Assembly: GCA_963974675.1 (NCBI GenBank)
Contig: CAXBDQ010000001.1
Location: 186,001-250,000, forward strand
Direction of reading: 5' to 3'
Origin: Porticoccus sp963974675
GTDB lineage: Bacteria > Pseudomonadota > Gammaproteobacteria > Pseudomonadales > Porticoccaceae
Length of the DNA: 64,000 bases
Part shown: positions 35,793 to 43,764 of the stretch, piece after piece
How the letters are laid out: every line of letters starts with the position of its first letter
Position numbering within the stretch: position 1 is the first letter of the stretch
The notes under the pieces: generated by a model
The model's database searches: none
What the model was told of the DNA's origin: nothing
What the model saw: only the letters and a program-made list of their open reading frames with translations
Made by a program: the position numbers and the translations under genes

Positions 35793-36686
35793 ATGGACAT
35801 AACGATTAAACAACTTAAAGCATTTGTGGCTGTCGCCCAAACCCGCAATTTTGCCGAGGCTGGAGAGCGGCTCCATTTATCACAACCCGCTCTCAGCATT
35901 GCGATAAAAAACATGGAAAGAATCGTCGGCGGACAACTACTATCTCGCACCACACGGACTCTGTCTCTAAGCCCGGAAGGTGAGGACTTTCTTCCTGTCG
36001 CACAACGCCTGCTCGCCGACTGGGACAACGCCCTGACGGATTTACACAACCTGTTTGCCATGCACCGCGGCAAACTAACCATTGCCACCATGGCTTCTTT
36101 CTCTATTAGCCAATTACCCAAAGCGTTGTCACATTATCGAGTCCAGCATCCAGACATCAACATTGCCATACAGGATGTGATCGCTGAAAGTGTAGTAGAT
36201 CTGGTAAGAAAGGGAAGGGTCGAAGTTGGCGTCACCTTTGACCCGGAAGAATCTGAAGACCTTAATTTTGAACCCCTGTTCGAAGACCGGCTTCTTTTGG
36301 TTACCCCGAAGAAACACCCCCTACTGGAAATTCAAAACATCACCTGGAAAGATCTGCAGGATTACCCTTTTATTGCATTACAACGTCCCTCGGCCATGCG
36401 TCAGATGGTGGACGACGCAACCCTTGCCAGAGGTATACAACTGAATGTAGAGATAGAAGCAAATCAACTGGCCTCTATTAGCTCAATGGTCGTCAATGGC
36501 TTAGGTATCAGTGTGATGCCGTCCCTCACCATTCAACAGATGGAAACGCAAGGACTGGAGTGTCGAGCATTAACACATCCCACAGTAACGCGTCGAGTCG
36601 GTATCCTTACCCGTCGACGTTACCCTCTTTCCGCCGCAGCCAAGGCCATGGTACAAACCTTAAAACACCAGATCACAACACCCTAG
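35793..36686 (+). CDS. LysR-type transcriptional regulator, probable regulator of scoAB
   Basis: A 297-residue regulator starting MDITIKQLKAFVAVAQ with a winged HTH (FAEAGERLHLSQPALSIAI) and an effector-binding domain. Start placed at ATG 35793, close to the family N-terminus; the longer frame from TTG 35766 is less likely. Divergently placed, about 200 bp from scoA, which suggests control of 3-hydroxybutyrate use. Effector unknown. Confidence 0.88.
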   Translation: MDITIKQLKAFVAVAQTRNFAEAGERLHLSQPALSIAIKNMERIVGGQLLSRTTRTLSLSPEGEDFLPVAQRLLADWDNALTDLHNLFAMHRGKLTIATMASFSISQLPKALSHYRVQHPDINIAIQDVIAESVVDLVRKGRVEVGVTFDPEESEDLNFEPLFEDRLLLVTPKKHPLLEIQNITWKDLQDYPFIALQRPSAMRQMVDDATLARGIQLNVEIEANQLASISSMVVNGLGISVMPSLTIQQMETQGLECRALTHPTVTRRVGILTRRRYPLSAAAKAMVQTLKHQITTP

Positions 36687-36827
36687 AAAAGAATTGTACT
36701 GAAAACAGTGATACCTTTCCCCTTATTGATGAGGTCTGCACCAAGGGCATAAAAACAACCGCAACTGACGCACGAAAAAAAATCTGATAGTGTGTGCGAC
36801 CTACTTTAAATAACCGAACGAAATCAC

Positions 36828-37232
36828 ATGAGCCAAGAACAAACTGACGCCAACATGAACCCAGCAGAACTCTATCGCGAAGAGATTTTTACCGACCAAA
36901 AAATTGGCACTATTCGACGCTTAACGCCCGTAACACCTGAAGGTGAAGTTGATACCCATCGCGAAGTATTGTACTCAGGGTCAACTCAAGTAATGACGCC
37001 CATGGGAGCCTTACCCATCAACTTTAATCTTGAGGCCAGCACCATTGGTGAAGCGGCTGAAAAATTTGGCCCTGAGGCAGAATTGGCCTTTGAACGCACT
37101 GCCAAAGAGCTAGAAGAAATGCGCCGTGAACAAGCCTCCAAAATTGTGGTGCCCGGACAGGAAGGCGGCATGGGAGGAATCGGTGGCATGGGAGGAAAGG
37201 GTGGCCTGCCTGGCAGCGGTATTATTACCTAA
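36828..37232 (+). CDS. Conserved-looking soluble protein with Gly/Met-rich tail
   Basis: A 134-residue acidic protein without signal or membrane segments. The middle part (FTDQKIGTIRRLTPVTPEGE, then TQVMTPMGALPINFNLEA) looks structured, a charged helix follows (LAFERTAKELEEMRREQ), and the end is GGMGGIGGMGGKGGLPG, a flexible tail like those of chaperonins. I do not recognise the family. It stands alone, followed by a hairpin at 37273-37299 and then yaeQ. Confidence 0.7.
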   Translation: MSQEQTDANMNPAELYREEIFTDQKIGTIRRLTPVTPEGEVDTHREVLYSGSTQVMTPMGALPINFNLEASTIGEAAEKFGPEAELAFERTAKELEEMRREQASKIVVPGQEGGMGGIGGMGGKGGLPGSGIIT

Positions 37233-37272
37233 GAACGCAGCTCACCGACGTTAACCAAGCACACTAGTTGTT

Positions 37273-37299
37273 GCCCCGATGGAATCATCCTTGGGGCAG
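37273..37299. terminator. Hairpin after the Gly-rich-tail protein
   Basis: TGCCCC-GATG pairs with CATC-CTT-GGGGCA around GAAT. The stem is strong but no T-run follows, so the role as terminator is uncertain. Confidence 0.5.
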
Positions 37300-37358
37300 C
37301 CTTCCACCCTCAATCCATCACTCCTCCACGCTTACCCCCTCAACAGCAGACAACACTT

Positions 37359-37907
37359 ATGGCACAAAAAGCCACTGTTTTTAAAGTCGACCTTCAGGTT
37401 TCCGACATGGATCGGAGCTATTTTCAGTCACACTCATTAACCGTCGCCCGGCACCCTTCTGAAACCGATGAGCGCATGATGGTTAGGCTACTGGCCTTTG
37501 CTCTGAATGCTGACGAAAATCTCCAATTTACAAAAGGCTTGTCCTCCGATAACGAGCCAGACCTTTGGCTAAAAAACCTTCATGGCGGCATTGAACACTG
37601 GATTGAAGTGGGCTTACCGGATGAACGCCGTATTCGTAAAGGCTGCAACCAAGCCGAGCAGGTGGCTATTTATACCTACGGAGAACGCACCGCACCCATT
37701 TGGTGGAAAAATATCGAGGGGGATCTTACCCGCTTTGACAACATCTCTATCTATTACCTGCAGCCAGAAGACACTACAGCAATAGCCGCTATGGCCGGAC
37801 GCAATATGTCATTGCAAGCGACGATTCAAGACGGCGACATTTGGTTGGGGGGAGAAAATAATACGATTATGATTTCACCGGAAACTTGGAAAACGAACAA
37901 CCCTTAA
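37359..37907 (+). CDS. yaeQ: YaeQ family protein
   Basis: A 182-residue member of the YaeQ family (PD-(D/E)XK nuclease-like fold). Typical segments: DMDRSYFQSHSLTVARHPSE, DERMMVRLLAFAL, EPDLWLKN, HWIEVGLPDERRIRKG, IYTYG. Biochemical role unproven; E. coli YaeQ was once reported to compensate for RfaH loss. Its stop overlaps the end of the converging DUF2288 gene by four bases. Confidence 0.9.
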   Translation: MAQKATVFKVDLQVSDMDRSYFQSHSLTVARHPSETDERMMVRLLAFALNADENLQFTKGLSSDNEPDLWLKNLHGGIEHWIEVGLPDERRIRKGCNQAEQVAIYTYGERTAPIWWKNIEGDLTRFDNISIYYLQPEDTTAIAAMAGRNMSLQATIQDGDIWLGGENNTIMISPETWKTNNP

Positions 37908-38224
37908 ATGACGGCTTCAGCGTCTGAATTTTTTATTGGCTTAGCTTTTATTGGCTGAACTAGCACCCATGGCTTGACGACCAGGGACCACACAGTTGCG
38001 CCAGCTTCCAACCACTCAATAGCTTGGTCGTCACTCACCTGACCCACAGCTTCACTGGCCATCCACTGCTCCATTTTCATCTTATTGTCGTGGCATATCT
38101 CCATAGCTACATCAATAAGATCAAGGTCTGGTGATACATAAATTGTCGTGCCATTAGCAAAAAACCGCTCCAATTCCTTCCAGGGAATTTTTGCCGTTTC
38201 AGCATTCAATTCTTCTCGCTGCAT
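37904..38224 (-). CDS. DUF2288 family protein
   Basis: A 106-residue cytosolic protein. AETAKIPWKELERFFANGT, LDLIDVAMEICHDN and VVKPWVLVQPIKAKP are the conserved blocks of DUF2288. Function unknown. Converges on yaeQ with overlapping stop codons, and lies 55 bp downstream of the FAD oxidoreductase gene on the same strand. Confidence 0.85.
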   Translation of the reverse strand: MQREELNAETAKIPWKELERFFANGTTIYVSPDLDLIDVAMEICHDNKMKMEQWMASEAVGQVSDDQAIEWLEAGATVWSLVVKPWVLVQPIKAKPIKNSDAEAVI

Positions 38225-38279
38225 ACATAAGCCCTAAATAATAATATCTAAAATGAAGCCAAAAAATTCTTTGAAGATT

Positions 38280-39476
38280 TTATGCTACCTGTCCGGCGGC
38301 ATATCCTGAAGCCCATGCCCATTGGAAGTTAAACCCACCAAGATGTCCGGTGACATCCAACACTTCACCGACAAAATATAAACCAGCCTGCCTTTGACTC
38401 TCCATAGTTTTGGAGGAAATTTCACCAGTATCTACACCACCAAGTGTCACCTCTGCCGTACGATAACCTTCGGTACCCGATGGTTTTAATTCCCAGCAAT
38501 GCATTTTACCGGAGAGGTCCGCCAATAATAGATCTGGCAGTTCGGCTAATGGCTTTTCTGCCTGCTCTGGCCACCATAATTCTTCTAATTCCAACACCAG
38601 TTTACGTGGCAACAACGGGGATAACACTGTCCGCAATAAGGCCTTGGGCTGCTCAGCCTTTTGTTGGGCCAGATAATCCAAACAAATCATCGATGGCAAT
38701 AAATCCACCTGTACAGATTGCCCCTCACGCCAGTAACTGGAGATCTGCAATACTGCCGGACCACTTAAACCTCGATGAGTAAACAAAATATTCTCTGAAA
38801 ATGCCTGCTTGCCCACGGTGATACAGGCAGGGACAGAAACACCAGATAATTTTTCGGACAACAACTTAAAACCATCGGTAAAGATAAATGGCACCAGAGC
38901 GGGCCGGAGTGGTACCAATGTGTGGCCAAATTGTTCAGCCAATCGGTAGCCAAAGTCAGAACCACCTAATGTCGGCACCGACAGCCCACCAGAGGCCACC
39001 ACCAATGAATTTGCCACTATTTCTCCATGACTGGTTTGTAGCTTATAGCTGCCGCCAAAATCTTTCTGGACCTCACAATTCTTAACCGCACATTGGGTTT
39101 TCAGGGTTACACCTGCATGTTCCGCTTCATTCAATAACATCTCGAGAATATCTTTCGACGAGTTATCGCAAAATAACTGGCCAAGGGTTTTCTCGTGGTA
39201 AGCAATATGATGTTTCTGCACCAGTTCTATAAAATCCCACTGGGTATAACGACTCAACGCAGATTTACAAAAGTGTGGGTTATCTGACAGAAAATTATCC
39301 GGTTCAACATACAGATTTGTGAAATTACAGCGACCACCACCGGACATCAGAATTTTCTTGCCCGGTTTATTAGCGCAGTCCAGCACCAATACCCGTCGAC
39401 CTCGCTTGCCCGCCGTGATAGCGCACATAAGGCCCGCAGCTCCTGCGCCTACAACCACCACATCCCAAGTATTCAA
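38280..39476 (-). CDS. yhiN: HI0933-like NAD(P)/FAD-dependent oxidoreductase (YhiN family)
   Basis: A 398-residue flavoprotein. The dinucleotide-binding start VVVGAGAAGLMCAI, the KKILMSGGGRCNFTN signature, the long insert and the terminal GGFNFQWAWASGYAAGQ match the HI0933/YhiN family. Function is not established. Length normal. Confidence 0.9.
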   Translation of the reverse strand: MNTWDVVVVGAGAAGLMCAITAGKRGRRVLVLDCANKPGKKILMSGGGRCNFTNLYVEPDNFLSDNPHFCKSALSRYTQWDFIELVQKHHIAYHEKTLGQLFCDNSSKDILEMLLNEAEHAGVTLKTQCAVKNCEVQKDFGGSYKLQTSHGEIVANSLVVASGGLSVPTLGGSDFGYRLAEQFGHTLVPLRPALVPFIFTDGFKLLSEKLSGVSVPACITVGKQAFSENILFTHRGLSGPAVLQISSYWREGQSVQVDLLPSMICLDYLAQQKAEQPKALLRTVLSPLLPRKLVLELEELWWPEQAEKPLAELPDLLLADLSGKMHCWELKPSGTEGYRTAEVTLGGVDTGEISSKTMESQRQAGLYFVGEVLDVTGHLGGFNFQWAWASGYAAGQVA

Positions 39477-39604
39477 ATAGCCATCTCAACCTAAAATCAG
39501 ACAGTGCGCATTCTATAAGCCAGAGACACAAGGTACTATAGCCGCCCTTCTTTATTTGACCTGGCTTGTTTAACAGGACCAACTGACTTATTGGGAATAT
39601 CAAC

Positions 39605-39886
39605 ATGTTTAAAATGAATGAGTACTTTGACGGCCAGGTGGCATCCATCGGCTTTCAGACTGCAACCCTTCCTGCCACTGTAGGTGTGATGGCACCGGGA
39701 GAATATGAATTCAGTACCAGCGATAAAGAAACCATGACGGTTGTTAGCGGTGCACTGACAGTCAAACTCCCCGGTAATACGGAATGGAACACTTATCGTC
39801 AAGGTGACAGTTTTGTGGTTCCCGCTGGCGCAAGCTTCCAGTTAAAAGTGGCGGCGGATACAGCGTATCTTTGCACGTATGAATAA
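39605..39886 (+). CDS. ppnP: Pyrimidine/purine nucleoside phosphorylase
   Basis: A 93-residue cupin-like protein of the PpnP (YaiE/DUF1255) family: KMNEYFDGQVASIGF, GVMAPGEYEFSTSDKE, SVVPAGASFQLKV-type segment. Catalyses phosphorolysis of several nucleosides. The last 17 bp including the stop are exactly duplicated downstream. Confidence 0.92.
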   Translation: MFKMNEYFDGQVASIGFQTATLPATVGVMAPGEYEFSTSDKETMTVVSGALTVKLPGNTEWNTYRQGDSFVVPAGASFQLKVAADTAYLCTYE

Positions 39887-39903
39887 TTTGCACGTATGAA
39901 TAA
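39870..39903 (+). repeat. Exact 17-bp duplication of the ppnP gene end
   Basis: TTTGCACGTATGAATAA occurs at 39870-39886, where it encodes the last residues and stop of ppnP, and again at 39887-39903 with no mismatch. The second stop is in a different frame. Confidence 0.98.
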
Positions 39904-39928
39904 ACTTTTCGGGACCAAGCATCCCTAG

Positions 39929-40189
39929 CTATAAAAAACCTCTGACATACCAGCAGGAGGCTTTCACCTTAAGTCCCTGCTTTTTTGCCCAGTTCAAGCC
40001 ATGTTTAGCTAACGCTTCAGCATATCCCCGCCCTCGATATTCAGCTGGCACATAGGTTCGCGTAAAATCAACGGTTTTATCTACCGCAGAAGTCCTCCCG
40101 GCTGGCAGCAATTGATATTCTAGTACCGCCTGCCCCTTTTCCAGTTCTATATAAAACCTAGCCTCATCTGGATTATGGTGAATGTTCAT
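39929..40189 (-). CDS. Small YjdJ-type GNAT N-acetyltransferase
   Basis: An 86-residue minimal GNAT (Gcn5-like, NAT_SF 'YjdJ'): EYQLLPAGRT, VDFTRTYVPAEYRGRGYAEAL with the acetyl-CoA loop RGRGYA, then a helix. The usual end SYV is present as SCWYVRGF. Substrate unknown. ATG overlaps the stop of the GIY-YIG gene (ATGA). Confidence 0.85.
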   Translation of the reverse strand: MNIHHNPDEARFYIELEKGQAVLEYQLLPAGRTSAVDKTVDFTRTYVPAEYRGRGYAEALAKHGLNWAKKQGLKVKASCWYVRGFL

Positions 40190-40461
40190 ATGGTTTTGCT
40201 CCCGGCCATTAACTCCAACTTTTGTTCTCGCCGTAAACGCTTTATCTCTGCCTCTCGTTTCGAGGCACTGCTGCGATCATGCCCCGCTTCCACATACACC
40301 ACTTTTTCAGGCTTTCTACCCTGAAAATATTTAGCGCCCTGCTTGCTGGTTAAGTGCTCGTTAAAACGGCGTTCCACATCGGTAGTAATACCTGTGTAAA
40401 GCGAGCCATCACTGGCCTGTATCATATAAACATGCCAAAAGGGGGCAGCCTTTCCAGTCAC
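40186..40461 (-). CDS. GIY-YIG nuclease domain protein (YhbQ/UPF0213 type)
   Basis: About 91 residues. WHVYMIQASDGSLYTGITTD is the GIY-YIG core, followed by RRFNEH, KYFQGRKPEKVVYVE and the catalytic-type Glu in KREAEIKRL. The start is set at GTG 40461, which overlaps the SprT stop (GTGA) and gives a normal-length protein; ATG at 40506 would overlap sprT by 49 bp. DNA repair or processing nuclease; role unproven. Confidence 0.88.
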   Translation of the reverse strand: MTGKAAPFWHVYMIQASDGSLYTGITTDVERRFNEHLTSKQGAKYFQGRKPEKVVYVEAGHDRSSASKREAEIKRLRREQKLELMAGSKTI

Positions 40462-41099
40462 AAGGTTTCCCCAACCGACGCCAAAGCCACAGAACAATGC
40501 CGACATAAATAATTAGCTTCACCGCGCACCACTTTATTGTGTCGGCGAAGACCCAGCTGATGAATTTTACAATCACAACGGTATTCAAACTGCTGATGCT
40601 GGCGAGTGGGAATCCCCGTAAGATCAAATCTAGCTGTCACACTGCTGTCCACACCAAAGGCATCCATCACCGCCTTCCACTCAGAACCGTGGGGGCGTAC
40701 TCGACTCAATCCATAGAGACAATCCACCAAATAATGTGCCACCTCATGGGGTACAGTCACAGACAGGTTGTTTTTATAATATTTGGCAAAAATCCATGGG
40801 TTGTAGCGAATTTGTCGGTGTGTCTGCCGACCCGCGGTACTCATACGTGCCCAAACCCCGCTTTTACGCACACCCTTTTTCGCGCTTGCCATACTATCTG
40901 TCACCTTATACATACCCGCAGCACGGCCACGTAAATCAAAGACCACAGGAATAATCATAAAATTTTGTTGAAACAACTGGGTACCCAGCTGAATAAAATG
41001 CTCAGTCTGCTCAATAACCTCTTTCTGCTGAGTTTCGCCAATAGGCGTTATACTGGTAGGCGTTGCATTTAGGGGTACATGAGTAAACGGTGTGTCCAT
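40458..41099 (-). CDS. sprT: SprT-like zinc metallopeptidase
   Basis: A 213-residue protein. The metallopeptidase signature is VPHEVAHYLVD, with a third His in RPHGSEWKAVM; the end forms a zinc ribbon (YRCDCKIHQLG and YLCRHC). Related to Spartan, which cuts DNA-protein crosslinks in eukaryotes; the bacterial function is unknown. First of three overlapping minus-strand genes with the GIY-YIG nuclease and GNAT. Confidence 0.92.
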   Translation of the reverse strand: MDTPFTHVPLNATPTSITPIGETQQKEVIEQTEHFIQLGTQLFQQNFMIIPVVFDLRGRAAGMYKVTDSMASAKKGVRKSGVWARMSTAGRQTHRQIRYNPWIFAKYYKNNLSVTVPHEVAHYLVDCLYGLSRVRPHGSEWKAVMDAFGVDSSVTARFDLTGIPTRQHQQFEYRCDCKIHQLGLRRHNKVVRGEANYLCRHCSVALASVGETL

Positions 41100-41237
41100 C
41101 GCAGCATTATAGAGGCAAAAAGCAGCTTCAAATCAATAACCGCTATAATGACTCTCATTCAGGTTGCCAATGAACTACCCTTCCGCAACCTCCTTTAATG
41201 GTAGATACCAACTAACGCTCCACTAACACAGGCAAAT

Positions 41238-42071
41238 ATGAATCAACCCATTAAATATGACCTGCACTGCCATACCACCTGCTCAGATGGATCGCTAACG
41301 CCTGCGGAGCTGGTTCAACGTGCTGCCGAAATGGGGGTCAGCACGCTGGCCATTACCGACCACGACACCACTAACGCCTACCAACAGCTCGGTCCTCTCG
41401 ATCAGCAACCCATTCAAATTATTCCCGGCATTGAGTTTTCAACCCACTGGCAAAAAATGAATGTGCATATCGTTGGACTCAATATTCAACTTGAAAGCGA
41501 TGCGTTAAAAGAAGGCGTTGCCTTCCAACATCAGGCCAGACTTCAACGGGCAGTACTCATTGCAGAAAAGCTGCATCAAATGGGATTTGAGAACACCTTG
41601 GCTAAAGCGACGGCCATTGCGAACAATGACAATGTGGGCAGGCCACATTTTGCTCAACACCTAGTCAATATCGGTGCTGTCAGCAATATAGCCCAAGCGT
41701 TTAAAAAATATCTTGGCGCTGGAAAAGCCGGGGACATAAAACAGCTCTGGGCCGATCTTCCACAAGTCATTCAATGGATTCGGCAAGCCGGGGGCACCGC
41801 GGTATTAGCGCATCCCACAAAATACAAACTGACCCGCACCAAGTTAAAACGTCTGCTCGATGATTTCATTGAAGCCGGGGGCCAAGGTATGGAAGTGGTC
41901 TCAGGCAAACAAATCCCCGCCGTCACAAGGGATATGAGTAATATTTGTCGTGAGAAAAACCTGTTCGCCTCCTCCGGCTCAGACTTTCACCAACCCGGCC
42001 AACCTTGGGCTGAACTAGGAAAATCTCCTGAATTCCCCCCAATCTGCTCGCCTATATGGGAACATTGGTAG
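41238..42071 (+). CDS. rnm: PHP-domain phosphatase/5'-3' exonuclease (RNase AM, YciV family)
   Basis: A 277-residue PHP hydrolase: YDLHCHTTCSDGSLTPAEL, ITDHDTTNA, PGIEFST, VLAHPTKY and SSGSDFHQP give the metal-binding His, Asp and Glu residues. E. coli YciV (RNase AM) removes 5' ends of rRNA precursors and degrades short oligonucleotides; other members are 3',5'-nucleoside bisphosphate phosphatases. Length normal. Confidence 0.9.
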   Translation: MNQPIKYDLHCHTTCSDGSLTPAELVQRAAEMGVSTLAITDHDTTNAYQQLGPLDQQPIQIIPGIEFSTHWQKMNVHIVGLNIQLESDALKEGVAFQHQARLQRAVLIAEKLHQMGFENTLAKATAIANNDNVGRPHFAQHLVNIGAVSNIAQAFKKYLGAGKAGDIKQLWADLPQVIQWIRQAGGTAVLAHPTKYKLTRTKLKRLLDDFIEAGGQGMEVVSGKQIPAVTRDMSNICREKNLFASSGSDFHQPGQPWAELGKSPEFPPICSPIWEHW

Positions 42072-42123
42072 AACTGGTGCTCTCCAGTGGTATACTTACT
42101 CGGTTTAGGACTGGCCAAACATT

Positions 42124-42441
42124 GTGAAAAAAATACCTACCAAAGCTGACCTGCGGGTTGAACTACAACATCAGATTAATAACTACACCCATAAAGGTGG
42201 TGAAATACAGCAAATACCTACTGGCCTGAGTGGCCGGGTAAATCCGCACGAAAGCCTTAAAACCCCCCTATTTAACGAGCCAAGGGCTGACCGAACGCCT
42301 GTCCCTGAAGTAGTGGCAGCGCTGGACTCTCGGCGCACGCAAAAATCTAGCCATAAAAAAACAGACAAGCCCATCACCAAAGAAAAAATTATTTACGATG
42401 ACTTTGGTGAACCCCTGAGAAAAGTTTGGGTGGATAAATAA
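42124..42441 (+). CDS. Small basic protein, unknown
   Basis: A 105-residue, disorder-prone protein with no membrane segment. LQHQINNYTHKGGEIQQIP resembles the short GG-x-IQ-xIP element of some small Pseudomonas RNA-polymerase-associated proteins such as SutA, but the match is short and not proof. GTG/ATG choice: a GTG at 42124. It lies between the PHP gene and the patatin gene on the same strand. Confidence 0.55.
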   Translation: MKKIPTKADLRVELQHQINNYTHKGGEIQQIPTGLSGRVNPHESLKTPLFNEPRADRTPVPEVVAALDSRRTQKSSHKKTDKPITKEKIIYDDFGEPLRKVWVDK

Positions 42442-42535
42442 TTCGTTTCTCGATCATTCGTGCAGCGAACAAAACTCCAAGCTTAAGGTCAGACTATTCC
42501 TGTTTTAACTCAGATCAAAATTGGACAACCATACT

Positions 42536-43573
42536 ATGGCCACAAAGACCAAAGACGTTAACCTCGCCCTACAAGGCGGAGGCTCCCACGGCGCTTTTAC
42601 CTGGGGGGTTCTCGACAGACTATTGGAAGATGGCCGACTAACCTTTTCGGGTATTTCTGGCACCTCTGCCGGGGCCATAAATGCCGTACTCTTCGCAGAT
42701 GGCATGATGAAGGGCGGGTCCGATGGCGCCCGACAAGCACTTCACGACTTTTGGTATAAATTAAGTATGGCAGGTCATTGGAGTCCGGCTAAACGGGGTC
42801 TACTGGATAAGTTGACGGGCAACTGGAGTTTCAATAAATCGCTGGGGCTCCGCTTCAATCAATTATTAACTCAAGTTCTTTCACCCTATCAGTTAAATCC
42901 TCTCAATATAAACCCTCTTAAAAATTTGCTGAAATCCTCTGTGGATTTTGACCAAGTGCGCTGCTGCTCCACAACCAAATTATTTATCTCAGCTACCAAT
43001 GTGGAAACTGGGCGCGTAAAAGTTTTTGACCATCAAGAATTGACTGTCGATATGGTCATGGCCTCCTGCTGTTTACCGATGGTATTTCAGGCTGTTGAAA
43101 TTGATGGCATCCCCTATTGGGATGGCGGATACATGGGTAACCCTGTCTTGTTTCCATTTTTTGAGAGCACCCACTGCCGAGATATTATCGTCGTTCAAAT
43201 CAACCCCATTGAACGCAAAGGCACGCCGAAAACAACTCAGGAAATTACTGACCGGATTACTGAAATTGGCTTTAACAGTTCGTTGTTGAAAGATTTACGT
43301 TCCGTAGAATTTGTTTCCAGGCTCATTAAGCGAGGCGTGCTTTCTGACGAGGACTATCGAGATAACCACATTCACATCATTGGAAATCAGGATGAACTTA
43401 TCCCCTTGGGCGTGTCCTCAAAAATGAATGTGGAGTGGAAATTTCTGAAACACCTCAGGGACATCGGCAGAGAAACAGCAGAGTGCTGGCTTGAGGAAAA
43501 CTTTAAACACATCGGAAAAAAATCGACGGTGGATTTAGCAGCGATGTTTAATGGCACACCTTCGAAAGATTAG
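42536..43573 (+). CDS. Patatin-like phospholipase
   Basis: About 345 residues with the patatin fold: oxyanion loop GGGSHGAFTWG, nucleophile GTSAG (Ser near 47), and the catalytic Asp in YWDGGYMGN. Acts as a lipid acyl hydrolase; no signal peptide is seen, so it acts from the cytosol. Start set at ATG 42536; the TTG at 42521 is an alternative. No linked secretion genes. Confidence 0.9.
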   Translation: MATKTKDVNLALQGGGSHGAFTWGVLDRLLEDGRLTFSGISGTSAGAINAVLFADGMMKGGSDGARQALHDFWYKLSMAGHWSPAKRGLLDKLTGNWSFNKSLGLRFNQLLTQVLSPYQLNPLNINPLKNLLKSSVDFDQVRCCSTTKLFISATNVETGRVKVFDHQELTVDMVMASCCLPMVFQAVEIDGIPYWDGGYMGNPVLFPFFESTHCRDIIVVQINPIERKGTPKTTQEITDRITEIGFNSSLLKDLRSVEFVSRLIKRGVLSDEDYRDNHIHIIGNQDELIPLGVSSKMNVEWKFLKHLRDIGRETAECWLEENFKHIGKKSTVDLAAMFNGTPSKD

Positions 43574-43764
43574 GTTGTAAAAATTTGCGTGCAAAAACCA
43601 TGACGAAAGAGCCAACGCCTGTAAAAGAGACTGCATCAACCCCTTATTTTTCTAGGGTATATCCACAGGCTTGGTGACAAACGTCTTCAACACGCTCACT
43701 TCCGATTCTGGCTAGTCTTTCTTTTCTTTCCCACTACAATGATGACACGCACAATGAGGTCATC

